Shown here: positions 54,678-64,000 of the stretch, piece by piece
How positions within the stretch are numbered: position 1 is the first letter of the stretch
How the letters are laid out: every line of letters begins with the position of its first letter
NCBI GenBank assembly: GCA_900095095.1
Contig: FMBT01000313.1
Span: 430,924-494,923 of the forward strand
Source: Fragilariopsis cylindrus CCMP1102
Taxonomy: Eukaryota; Bacillariophyta; Bacillariophyceae; Bacillariales; Bacillariaceae
DNA length: 64,000 nucleotides
Reading direction: 5' to 3'
The notes under the pieces: model-generated
Told to the model about the DNA's origin: nothing
Database searches by the model: none
Seen by the model: only the letters and a program-made list of their open reading frames with translations
Position numbers and translations under genes: made by a program

Positions 54678-56723
54678 ATGAAGACTATGACGGGCGAAAA
54701 TAACAGCAGCAGAAGTAAGGACGTATCGCCGCAGGTCCAGTCGGGAGTTGTTGGGCTTGATCATGATATCGAAGACAAGAAATCGGACATGGAAAAGAAT
54801 GATAATACTTTACATCAGAATAAAAGCAAGTCTGTAGCAAGAAGCGGAATTGCTGATACTGCTGCAGCACAAGCTGCCGCACGGATTGCAGCCAAATATG
54901 CAAAATTGATTAATAATGCAAATAAATCCAGTAGTATACTGCAACGGCGTGAATACGGTTTCAAGTTATTTGCTGCTGTAAAGGATGCAACATCTCCCTC
55001 CTCTTCAAGAACATCATCATCGTCATCTGAAAAGAACGGCGGTAATAGTTCCATGCCAGGTACTGCTACTTTATCTGGTTCCATTACAGGTGTCGATCTG
55101 AATGATGATGCACCTTGTATCAAGCCAAGTTCTGGCTCTACCTCTAGTCCTAATAGTGGTACATCAAGTTCCATTCCAAGTATTACAAGTTCTATCCCTA
55201 AAGATAGAACCGTTACTACTTCGACGAAATTGTCGGCGTCGGCGTCGGCGGCGAAGGGGTCATTTATTCGCACTCCTGGTAAAAACATGGGCGCCAAAAA
55301 ATACAGACGAAAACGTCCAGCACTGCCTCTACGGCGGACAGCGATAAGCACCGCTCCTCCTCCTAATCCTCCTCCATCAGCAGCAGCAGCAGCGAAGAAG
55401 AAACAGAAAATGTTACCTACTTCTAACGTTCATGATAATAATGAGAATACGGACTGTCGAAAAATGAGTAGTAGTAGTAGCAGTAGTAGTAATACTGTTG
55501 GTGGTGATGATGATAGTGATATCGTTATAGGTGATGAGGCGGCACCGACCGTTGTTCCAGCGAGAATCGTTTCTTCTGACATGAGCGGGGAGGCCTCTAA
55601 CAGTGATAGCGATTGTGACAGGGTAGCTGATTCGTTTTCCACTCCAGGTAGAACTGAATCTTCTTCGTCTACAGTTATCCGTCGCACTAGTCGTTCGACT
55701 GCTGGCCAACACATGAACAAGTCATGGTCTGGCGATGAAGAAAAATTATCCCATCAAGCGAAAAAGATAACTCCCCCCGAATTGTCTTCATCGGTATCAG
55801 CATCGTCATCGTCGTCGATGGCGGCATTAGTTTTGGCTGCTTCTACCCTATCAGATTGTGCTGTCGAAGAAAATGACGCAACTGAAGATGGAGATGAAAA
55901 TAAAAATTTAGGAAGCGTAAAGAAGCTCCTCCCACACAGTCAAGTAAATAATCGAATCATCAAGGACGATGGGAAGAAGGAAAGTAGTATGAACGACGAG
56001 GATAGGAATAGAGGGGTCGATATGAGACGTATCGCATCTATTCCCGATATGAGACGTATCCCATATAGAGCGGAGATTGAAAATAGAGCGGAGATTGAAA
56101 GCAAAATTATAATCGCGAATAAGAAATCGTCGACCGACTATGACAACCGGGGAGTAATGGTCCATTCTAAGAAGTATACCTTCCGTGACAAGTTATACGA
56201 TCTCATGATGGACGCGACGACGTCCGGTAATACCGACATCGTTTCATGGTCATCTGATGGAAAACTCTTCGTCGTTCATGATCACATTCGATTTGCATCT
56301 GAGTTGTTACCGACTTATTTCGGTCACGACAAGATGAGGAGTTTCGATCGACAACTTCATTATTGGTCATTCGAACAGGTTAATTCCACGAAGATTACTA
56401 ATAAAAGTTTTGGAGGAAAGTCATGGAAACATCCCTTCTTTCAAAAGGGCAGACGTGATCTGCTCAAGCACATTGAGCGCAAGAAGAAGGGGAACAGTAA
56501 GAAGGATATAAACAGGAATGAGAAAATGAAAAGGGACGAAATAGCTAGGAATATTGCAGTTTTGGAAAGTATTATAGAAGGGAAGAACCATTCTCGTGGA
56601 GGAATTGTTAGCGAATTAAGTCGTTCAGATTCATCATCATCTATATGCCCTTCTCGAGAACTAATGATCGAGGAGGTTGCTGAAAGCTGTGAAATTGACG
56701 ATGATGGCGACATTATTATTTAA
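54678..56723 (+). CDS. HSF-type DNA-binding regulator
   Basis: 681 residues, single exon. The HSF DNA-binding domain is far C-terminal (about 497-600): KKYTFRDKLYDLMMDA, DIVSWSSDGKLFVVHDHIRFASELLPTYF, MRSFDRQLHYWSFEQV, SWKHPFFQKGRRDLLKHIERKKK. The usual FxRQLNxYGF recognition helix reads SFDRQLHYWSFEQV. HSF-family expansion is typical of diatoms. The N-terminal 490 residues are Ser-rich and disordered with an Ala/Ile helix (TAAAQAAARIAAKYAKLI) and basic patches (KKYRRKRP). No HR-A/B heptad trimerisation domain is evident after the DNA-binding domain, so it may act as a monomer or with partners; the target is unknown. Confidence 0.85.
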   Translation: MKTMTGENNSSRSKDVSPQVQSGVVGLDHDIEDKKSDMEKNDNTLHQNKSKSVARSGIADTAAAQAAARIAAKYAKLINNANKSSSILQRREYGFKLFAAVKDATSPSSSRTSSSSSEKNGGNSSMPGTATLSGSITGVDLNDDAPCIKPSSGSTSSPNSGTSSSIPSITSSIPKDRTVTTSTKLSASASAAKGSFIRTPGKNMGAKKYRRKRPALPLRRTAISTAPPPNPPPSAAAAAKKKQKMLPTSNVHDNNENTDCRKMSSSSSSSSNTVGGDDDSDIVIGDEAAPTVVPARIVSSDMSGEASNSDSDCDRVADSFSTPGRTESSSSTVIRRTSRSTAGQHMNKSWSGDEEKLSHQAKKITPPELSSSVSASSSSSMAALVLAASTLSDCAVEENDATEDGDENKNLGSVKKLLPHSQVNNRIIKDDGKKESSMNDEDRNRGVDMRRIASIPDMRRIPYRAEIENRAEIESKIIIANKKSSTDYDNRGVMVHSKKYTFRDKLYDLMMDATTSGNTDIVSWSSDGKLFVVHDHIRFASELLPTYFGHDKMRSFDRQLHYWSFEQVNSTKITNKSFGGKSWKHPFFQKGRRDLLKHIERKKKGNSKKDINRNEKMKRDEIARNIAVLESIIEGKNHSRGGIVSELSRSDSSSSICPSRELMIEEVAESCEIDDDGDIII

Positions 56724-57313
56724 TTAATTATAAACGAAGAAAAGGCACCATAAAACTGTGACCACAATCAGGACAATAGCTAAGTCTTCTTCCTACTTCT
56801 CAACCAACGCAATCTATGTACTTTGTCTTTGGGAAGAAGAAAAATATTTCCTCATCACAAAAGAATCATTACCGAAGCAAGCACCAACGGTATGTATCAC
56901 CCAACAATGAGTAGCGATGAATGCTGCTAGAAGGATTGGATGAAAGGAATTGCTGAAAATCAGGTATGATGCCGTGACTGTCAGCACTCAATAAGTTCCG
57001 GGGATAGCAGGTGTATGTGGGTGATAATATCACAAATCCGATTCGCAGGACCTGAAATAGATTACTCGCTATTCTCGTGGACAACATGATGTGTAGGCAA
57101 CGTTTTACTTACTCACAAAAGAGCATGTACTATATTTATAATTATGTTACTAATACAATAGACACCTTCTTCACGAGTTTTACCGTACTGTATTTGGTTA
57201 GAATTCTGCTTAGCGGCTCCGATCATCGTTCCAAATTACATATTTTATACTACAATTGTATCATTATTTATTTTCTTTATTTATCATTTACTTATTATAT
57301 TCTTATTCACTTG
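56724..57313. other. Spacer between convergent genes
   Basis: 590 bp, no gene supported. Confidence 0.5.
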
Positions 57314-58254
57314 TTACCGTCCGTACTTTAGCTTTTTGTCATTTTTACTCAACTTCTTTTTCTTAGGTTTCGCATCTTTACTCTCAGCCGCAGCTTCGGT
57401 GGCTGCTGCTTTTGCTGCAGTTGTTTTTGATGATTTCTTTTTAGCAGTTTTAGCTTTCAAAACAGCGGCAACATCCACTGTTGCGTCTTCTTTTTCTTCT
57501 TTACCACCGTTATCATCGCCATTGTTTTCATCAGTCGTTGATGCTTTTTTGTTTTTCTTCTTTTTCTTTCGTTTATTATTACTACTCGTTGTTGCATCAG
57601 CAGCAGTTTGTGTATTGTTCTTATCGTCAACATCATCTTTCTTTTCCTCCACAGCTGATGCGGTTGCATCGATACCTAATTCAGCAAAGATATCATCGAG
57701 GTTGTCTAAATCATTTTGTTTTGATTTTTGTAATGCTACTTCGGCATGAGCTTCCTTTTTTGCTTTTGCAGCCTCGCGTGCCTCCTCAAGACGACGTTGC
57801 CGTTCTAACTTTTCTTCTTCTGTTTCCACCTCTTCTTCTTCCTCTTCTTCCTCTTCGCTTTCATCCTCATCATCTCCACCGTGATGTTCATCATCGTCGA
57901 CTGTCATAAGTTGTTCCGGAACATGTACGTTAAGTTCGGGTGATCGAATCGGTTTTGTAATCTAAAAAGTTAGTAGTAATAGTCAGGTGATATTCCAAAA
58001 CATCGACACAATATATATGAACAGATCGAAAGAAAGAAAATTCGTGAGAGAAAGAAAGGAATTTGTTTAATCAATCATTCACAATTGCTTTTGGCTCTTT
58101 TTGGAAAAAAGTGTGTATCACACACAAACAAAAACGATACAAGTAGTATTATTCTCACCTGATCCGCTTCGATAGCGTGGTCAACGTAATCTTCATGTTC
58201 ATCGTCATGAAGATATTCATCTTCATCATCCGTGGAATCCGCCCAACGACTCAT
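57314..58254 (-). CDS. Acidic/basic coiled-coil protein (two exons), unknown
   Basis: Exon 1 58254-58159 (MSRWADSTDDEDEYLHDD...EADQ, GTGAGA donor), intron 57962-58158 (TTTTTAG), exon 2 57961-57314, joined in phase 0, 247 residues. The second exon alone looks like an open frame from an internal Met, but ITKPIRSPELNVHVPEQL precedes it in frame. Layout: acidic N-terminus with a Glu run, a charged coiled coil (EEEKLERQRRLEEAREAAKAKKEAHAEV, split in two halves at about 85-112), then KQNDLDNLDDIFAELGI and a Lys-rich tail (KKKKKNKK, KKKKLSKNDKKLKYGR). It is probably nuclear or ribosome-associated by charge. The family is not recognised. Confidence 0.7.
57962..58158 (-). other. Intron of the coiled-coil gene
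   Basis: GTGAGA...CTTTTTAG, 197 nt, phase 0. Confidence 0.75.
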
Positions 58255-59434
58255 ATTTTATATAGTAGAACTTTTCTATTGAATTAATCCTAGTATGTAT
58301 TGTATTCGTTGGCGTATGTTATTGCGTTAAGCTTGAGGGAGACTATGCAACGTAAGGCAAGGAACAGCGGATAGGTGTGTGTGTTTGGTTTTTGATCGGA
58401 TCGGATACCTTTGGCGTTCGTGCGTTAGTTGCTTTATGTATTTCGTATTATATTTGTGGTAGTGTAAGTAATTGCGATGCTTTCGTTTTCGTTAGTGAAA
58501 TGGAAGCAGCGACAAACAGAAAGGAAATGGATAATGGCACTTTTGAAGATCTTATTGTGTTGGCGTTGGTGTTTCCACGTTTTTCTTAACAGGTCTAATT
58601 CAAGTTTATACTTGGTTTTGAGGGCGAGAGCAGAAGGAACAATCGATCGATACAAAGGGTCTGATTTCGATGGGTGTACTGTATGTAGCGTCCTCACCTC
58701 ACACGTTCAAACGTTGTCATGGGGCCTTCACATAAAATTTTATTGAAGTCGCCTCGTCACGCACGGTATTATTCATTCGAGTATGTTTCTCGAAAATGTG
58801 TGGTACAGAAAAACATTCGTGACTGAATAGGTGAGTGAGTCTAGAGAGGAGTTCGATTCGACCGAAATAGAGGCAAATAAAACAAAATAATCGCGGCCTC
58901 CTCCTTTTACTTCGTTAATTAGAATTCATACCTACGTGTGTACTATCATACTGTATGATCATATCTAATAAAAATATATTGCGGCGGAAAATGCCGATAT
59001 CGAGAAGACACTTCACGATACGCGTGATTCAATTATTCAATCCCGTTATAGCTATGCATATGAAGTCGCATGAAAATGGAGGATACCGAGCGTCCACTTT
59101 GAAAACGCCGATGATAGAAAACGGAAAAAGAGAAAAAGGACAATTCAGACAATCATACCTTAGTACAGCGCATTTAACTACTGGTGTGTATGTGTGTACT
59201 ACTAAGTAGAAATACTATCAGTACCTCTCCGGTGACGGCGTACGTAGGTGGTTGATATAAGTAGTGGTAACCAGAGGATGTGAGGAAATTACAGCAATGA
59301 TGGACAGTTTCATCTTATCGACGCGTTTTGCGATGGATTTATTCCTTCTCGCTGGTACCATAATATGTACATGCCCCTCTTGCCAATAATCAATTCGGCA
59401 ATAGCATCTGAGAAAGAAAGAACGAATCGAAATC
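58255..59434. promoter_or_regulatory. Divergent spacer, coiled-coil and methyltransferase genes
   Basis: 1,180 bp. Short open frames here lack domain support. No RNA gene recognised. Confidence 0.45.
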
Positions 59435-60889
59435 ATGAGCGACGTCAACAATGACGAAACCAAGAACGATGATGTCGGTGGTGGCTGTGATGACATTGGC
59501 GTTGACGTTGGCGTTGACATTGAAGTTGAAGTTGACGATGGTTTTAATAATCGCACCATCGGCAGTTGTACAAATATTTCACCTCTATTCATACCAAATC
59601 CATCCTCTATGCGTCTTATTTCTCCCGAACTTCTATGTGGTGAGGAACCTGCTTCCAACAAAAACAACTACGACGACGAACAAGAAGAAGAACACGTCGG
59701 TCCTATTACCTTTCACATTACCCTGCCTTCCATATCGTTACCGTCGTTGACGTCATCATCATCATCTTCATCGTCATCATCAGATGATGATAATGTTATT
59801 CCGTATCATCATCATCATCAACAACATCATCACCAAAGTCGTCGCCTCGAATTTAACTGTCGCGATCGATCCTGTGGAGTACTTTTACCAACGGAACCAT
59901 CTGTTCCAGCAATAGTCTTAGATGGACGGACAGATCCCTTCTTCTTTGAACCAGGATTTAGCTTAGAGGCAATGACTGGTTTTCAAATCTGGCCTGGGTC
60001 AAGATTGGTTGTGGAGGCCTTCACGTGTAGTAGCAGTAACAGCAACAACAATATTGTTGTCGACAGCATTGCGGTGCCACCACTGTCGTCGTCATCAATA
60101 TTACTAAATGAATATCAAGAAACAACATCATTGATAAAACCGACAATTAACCATATAAGGGGAATGAATATCTTAGAAGTTGGCGCTGGATGCGGTGCTG
60201 TTGGGACGTGTTTAGCAGCTGCTGGGGGGAATGTTTTAATCACGGATCTATCAATTTTAGTAGAACATGGGATCTGGCCTAACCTAAGAAGAAATAGTAA
60301 CAACAATAACAGCAGCAGCAGCAGCAGCAACAATAGTGATGAGGCATTACTATCACCATCATCGTCGTCACATTATTCTGAATGTCCATTCTTTCTCGAA
60401 ACAGCGATCAAATACGCCCCAACAAGTAATGACAATTACAACAACCACGATCCTGTTCCGATTGGAAAAGGGTGGGCTAGTGCAGCGGTCATTGATTGGT
60501 TCCAACCTTTATCTTTGCAACTTTCTAATGACACCATATCGAATGTTGATATCATCGTTGCGTGCGATTGTTTGTTTTTAAAGAAACTAATCGATCCACT
60601 TCTGAATATGATTTCGGATATCTTTGATGCTGCTGCTGCAAGAAATGATAATAATGACTGTAAATTGTTATTTACATACGAACGTCGTAATATGATGGGA
60701 TTGTTTATTAGTTTAGAGGACTTATTAGAAAAGATAGTAAATGAGAGAGGTTGGTTGGTCGAATGTTTGTCGTGGAGAACTATATCAGTAGAAGATGATG
60801 GTGAGCACGATCTGTATTTGTTTCAAGTAGTTTCATTACCGTTACCATCTACTACTATTACGAGTACGAGTACGAGAACAACCAAGTAA
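59435..60889 (+). CDS. Family-16 (METTL21/EEF2KMT-like) methyltransferase
   Basis: 484 residues from ATG at 59435. The N-terminus is acidic with Asp, Ser and His runs. The methyltransferase fold begins with TGFQIWPGSRLVVEAF (about 180-195, the family 'G..vWp.s..L' signature). The SAM loop is ILEVGAGCGAVGTCLAAAG (about 245), then VLITDL, WFQPLS, and the acidic post-motif II VDIIVACDCLFLKKLIDPL, where the usual D/ExxY/F reads DCLF. LLFTYERRN follows. Members methylate lysines of chaperones and translation factors in the cytosol; the substrate cannot be assigned. Asn/Ser runs inserted between strands lengthen it from the usual 230-330. Confidence 0.82.
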   Translation: MSDVNNDETKNDDVGGGCDDIGVDVGVDIEVEVDDGFNNRTIGSCTNISPLFIPNPSSMRLISPELLCGEEPASNKNNYDDEQEEEHVGPITFHITLPSISLPSLTSSSSSSSSSSDDDNVIPYHHHHQQHHHQSRRLEFNCRDRSCGVLLPTEPSVPAIVLDGRTDPFFFEPGFSLEAMTGFQIWPGSRLVVEAFTCSSSNSNNNIVVDSIAVPPLSSSSILLNEYQETTSLIKPTINHIRGMNILEVGAGCGAVGTCLAAAGGNVLITDLSILVEHGIWPNLRRNSNNNNSSSSSSNNSDEALLSPSSSSHYSECPFFLETAIKYAPTSNDNYNNHDPVPIGKGWASAAVIDWFQPLSLQLSNDTISNVDIIVACDCLFLKKLIDPLLNMISDIFDAAAARNDNNDCKLLFTYERRNMMGLFISLEDLLEKIVNERGWLVECLSWRTISVEDDGEHDLYLFQVVSLPLPSTTITSTSTRTTK

Positions 60890-62753
60890 ATAATGAAAAC
60901 ACGCACTTTGTATGAGCATACTTTATACTGAATAGTGAATCCAATCGAATATTGACTGTATATTGTATATCAAGCTACTACAATGGAGATAAAAGAAATA
61001 ATAATGATAATAACGAGGACAATAGATTCTTTAAATAACACTTATAAGAATGGTAGAGCAGCATTGCATTCACTAGTACAACTGCTAAGCATAGATGATT
61101 GATACCGAGATGCTTTGTTTATTCGTAGTCATTCCAGCAGAAGCAGAGGAAGGGGAACTATCATTTTCGTTTTTATTTCCAATTTCAGATGGAGTTGTAG
61201 TTGAAACAAATGATGGGAGTGGAAATAACTTTTTTCATAAGATCCCATGAAAACATGATATCATTTTAACTTGCTGGAATTACACAAGGCGTTGGTACTT
61301 GAAGGAAGTGGTACTTTCAGAAGGATTCATATTGATGCTATGTTTGGTTTACACCCAGTAGAAGAGTGCATTTGGTGTGGAGAGTATCACACACTTGAAT
61401 GAATGAATGAATGGATGAATGGTAAAACATCTCATCTCTCAATTTGAGCAATGTCTTCTTACTACATTATCAATGCAGTTTGAAAAACAACTTTGAGATC
61501 ATTTCTCGGGGTGCTGGATCAGGATCTCATTTGGATGCATTATTAAAGTTCGGTCTCCGCTGAATTGGTGAGCTTGCTTTGGTTGGTTGTGATTTGATGG
61601 TACCTAAACATTTCCTGGACACTAACTTTCCCAATGGAATTTAGATAACCTGTTAGTTAGATCATTGCTGATAGTAGTGATTTAAATGTAGATATGTTGT
61701 TGTGATGTGCACCATGGGTGGTATTGTACTAGTAGGGCGCGTTACAACCTAGCATGTGGCAGTGATATAGAATTATTGAACTTCAAGCAACAAACAATGC
61801 CCATTGATTGACATTTTACAAGTGCATCATAATCTAGAGCGTAGCAGCTTCTTTAACAGTAGTATTGTATTTTTGAAAGTTAGCTACTGCAACATGCATT
61901 ATCATACTTTTATAAATAGGTACAGTGTTTGTTGGCAAGCCGCCTTGAAATATTCCGTGCCAAGGACATCATTAGCAAACTTCTAAAGTTGTGTGTGCAC
62001 ACTCACATGCATTGTGGAGGATGTGTACATTTGCAGCTGCTTTGCTTGTAGCGAGCTCTTTAGATTGATTCATTCTCATAGATAGATTGTTGATTTGATT
62101 CTTAGTAGTAATTTTTTGCTCAACGGAATCTTTTCCATCGCAACGGAAAAATGCAGGCGCCGCCTGTCAGCCACTAACCAAGCAAGCGAAATTCTTGTGA
62201 GGTCTGTCTTTTTTTTGGATTCATTCGGATGATGTTTTTTTTGCTTGTACGCTGGAAACGCAAAATTCTTTACGACCAGATTTAGCACGACACAACGCGA
62301 TGAGTCAATTAGAAGTGTAATAGTGATTAAAAAATGCATAAAAAAAACTGATTCCACTTTTTACTCATAAAACTTGTTTCACATCAAAAGCAAGTTATTT
62401 GTATCGCCTTTTAACGCCTCAATACACTAGCAACTAAAAGCACACATACATCTCTAGACACATTCAAACAGCCACGCCCAGATTCCTTCTCTCTTTGATT
62501 CATAAGTACATTTTGAAACCTACACTGGAGTTACTTGAGCAATTTTCAAAAAGCGCATGTTATTGACACGAGCGATTTCAAATCTTTCTAAAGTAAGAAC
62601 CCATTGACAAAATTCAAATTTTTCAAACCCAGACCCAAACCCAAACCTGCTAAAGTAAATAACAACAGTAGCACAAACGACAAAGAGAACAGCAAATAAT
62701 AAACGATACAGTTTAAATCAACCCAGTTTAACACGTGTGCGACCTATTCAATC
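60890..62753. other. Long intergenic region
   Basis: 1,864 bp with no open frame of support and no recognisable tRNA or snRNA. A GAATGAATGAATG tetranucleotide repeat lies near 61398-61420, and CCCAGACCCAAACCCAAACC near 62627-62647. Confidence 0.5.
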
Positions 62754-63917
62754 ATGACAATTCTTCATCCATCGGGATATTACAATAACAATAGGAATTC
62801 TTCGTTATCACCGATGACAACGAAACCAACGACGTTCCAAAATAACAACAAGGAACAGCAGCAACAACAACAACAATATCAAATTCAAACAGTCGGTCGT
62901 GTTTCTCAGCAACAGCAGCTGCAAACGACGAATCATCAACAACAGCAACACAATCGTCTTTTACCTACCTATGTTCCTGGTCCTGCCATCGTCAATAATA
63001 ACGCTACGATGGCTTTACAACAGCAACCTCAACAACAAGATAATGTTGACAAAGACGGTAATGTTAACGACGTTGACTACAATAATAACAATGACGAAGC
63101 TGTTAGCATAGATGCTTCATCATTACCTTCAAATGGATCAATCCGACCAGATCCGAATTATAATTCTGCACGTGATCCGATGAATCCAATCAATCAAAAT
63201 AGACCATTTATACCACCATTAGATATTACAATCAAAACTGTTCGTGGTAGACGAAGGAAATATATGAGAAGTGCGGAGCAAGAACAAAGAGGAATTGAAG
63301 AGCAGCAACAAGATCAAGATCCATCATCATCATCATCATCATCGTTGTGTCGATCACCACTACCAACAGCATCAACACCGCTACAACTGCAGCAACCCGA
63401 ATGGTTGCAATTAAATAGTGGCGGGAAACAACAACGACCACAATATCATCATCAATCACCAACGTTATGTCGGTCACCACTACCACCAACACTAATGATA
63501 CCCGTCATGAATGTAGGTCCATCCTATACACCCACGACTCCTACAACTAGCTGTGGTGGTGGTAATACACTGATGATAGCAGCAGTTCAACCTACACATT
63601 CATTTACAGAAGTTTCCAAATCTAATACTACTGCAGCAACTACACGTGGTAGTAGTATCACACAATTATCACTTGAGGAATATCAATTAAACTTACATCC
63701 ATCTATATATTACGACCAAGAAGAACCTGCAACAACTGATGTGGTGAATAGTGATAAGTTCCACAGCGATAACACTACTACTACTACTGACAGCAACAAC
63801 AACATAAACGAAGATACCGTGCTTGCACAACAACAGCAAAACAGTAAACAACGTAAAGGTATGGTCCGACGAGAGCTAACACGACGAGTTTTCCAATTTA
63901 AGAAAGAAAACGAATAA
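62754..63917 (+). CDS. Gln/Asn-rich protein, unknown
   Basis: 387 residues, single exon, mostly Gln, Asn, Ser and Thr runs. More ordered parts: NGSIRPDPNYNSARDPMNPIN and RPFIPPLDITIKTVRGRRRKYMR (about 130-175, with an AT-hook-like RGRRRK). A duplicated LCRSPLP(T/P) motif (about 199 and 238) and a basic C-terminus RKGMVRRELTRRVFQFKKENE complete it. The mix of basic patches and SP motifs suggests a nuclear phosphoprotein, which is inference. The low complexity makes family assignment impossible by eye. Confidence 0.6.
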   Translation: MTILHPSGYYNNNRNSSLSPMTTKPTTFQNNNKEQQQQQQQYQIQTVGRVSQQQQLQTTNHQQQQHNRLLPTYVPGPAIVNNNATMALQQQPQQQDNVDKDGNVNDVDYNNNNDEAVSIDASSLPSNGSIRPDPNYNSARDPMNPINQNRPFIPPLDITIKTVRGRRRKYMRSAEQEQRGIEEQQQDQDPSSSSSSSLCRSPLPTASTPLQLQQPEWLQLNSGGKQQRPQYHHQSPTLCRSPLPPTLMIPVMNVGPSYTPTTPTTSCGGGNTLMIAAVQPTHSFTEVSKSNTTAATTRGSSITQLSLEEYQLNLHPSIYYDQEEPATTDVVNSDKFHSDNTTTTTDSNNNINEDTVLAQQQQNSKQRKGMVRRELTRRVFQFKKENE

Positions 63918-64000
63918 TGAAGTAATGATTGATAAAAACAGTAACAGTAACAACAACACTGATCATAATGCTATTAATGGTGATGACATTGATCGTGCTT
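63918..64000. other. Right edge of the window
   Basis: An 83-bp 3' flank after the last stop, with a CAGTAACAGTAACAACAAC repeat. Nothing else to call. Confidence 0.5.

Noticed and set aside
57336-57749. Hydrophobic plus-strand frame over the coiled-coil gene
   Set aside because: Its Phe/Leu/Ala runs are the antisense of Lys/Glu/Ala codons; the sense gene has two well-joined exons.
60890-62753. tRNA or snRNA gene in the long spacer
   Set aside because: I saw no B-box (GGTTCGANTCC-like) with a matching acceptor stem and no snRNA signature; a dedicated covariance search would be needed to exclude one.

Overview
The window looks like nuclear DNA of a photosynthetic stramenopile, most likely a diatom. 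The reasons are short GT-AG introns with GTAAGT or GTACGT donors, two proteins with a signal peptide followed by the Ala|Phe plastid-targeting junction of secondary red plastids, an HSF-type transcription factor, a Ty1/copia retroelement with CoDi-like features, and many Asn/Gln/Ser homopolymer runs. Species and chromosome cannot be told from the sequence.

Layout. 1-8.8 kb: a secreted Cys/Thr-rich protein with an EF-hand loop (partial, cut by the left edge), an HMG-box protein, two membrane or secreted unknowns, a CrtA/ABM-like tail-anchored protein and a six-helix DUF2306-like protein. 9.6-13.4 kb: a compact core-histone cluster made of two divergent pairs, H2B-H2A and H4-H3. All four genes end in the same 16-nt palindrome in sense orientation, with the geometry of the animal histone 3' stem-loop, followed 8-10 nt later by AAACAGA. 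I regard this as the most interesting signal here. 14-23.3 kb: an F-box-like low-complexity protein, a group IV PLP decarboxylase (DAPDC/ODC-like), a plastid-targeted three-exon gene and a histidine phosphatase. 24-27.2 kb: a decayed gene with two DUF5710-like units, four tandem SAP-like repeats and a broken zinc-finger tail. 28 kb: a plastid-targeted membrane protein.

29.6-37.4 kb: a complete Ty1/copia element (7,844 bp) with 396-bp LTRs that look identical and a 5-bp ATTGA target duplication, but with its pol frame broken inside reverse transcriptase. It sits among older repeat debris: a dispersed repeat on both sides, a broken NAM-associated/Myb-like gene, and a roughly 200-bp Tc1/mariner-type MITE.

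40.9-64 kb: a housekeeping and regulatory stretch. It holds a giant Q/N/S-rich protein with two REX4-like exonuclease folds that lack catalytic residues and five short S-W-[FL] basic motifs, the U5 snRNP factor AAR2, a GSK3/shaggy kinase in three exons, an alpha-arrestin-like protein divergent from it, a His/Gln-rich small protein, an HSF-domain regulator, an acidic/basic coiled-coil protein, a family-16 methyltransferase and a Q/N-rich unknown. Gene models were built by reading splice sites by eye; exon joins were checked for reading-frame continuity but not against transcripts.
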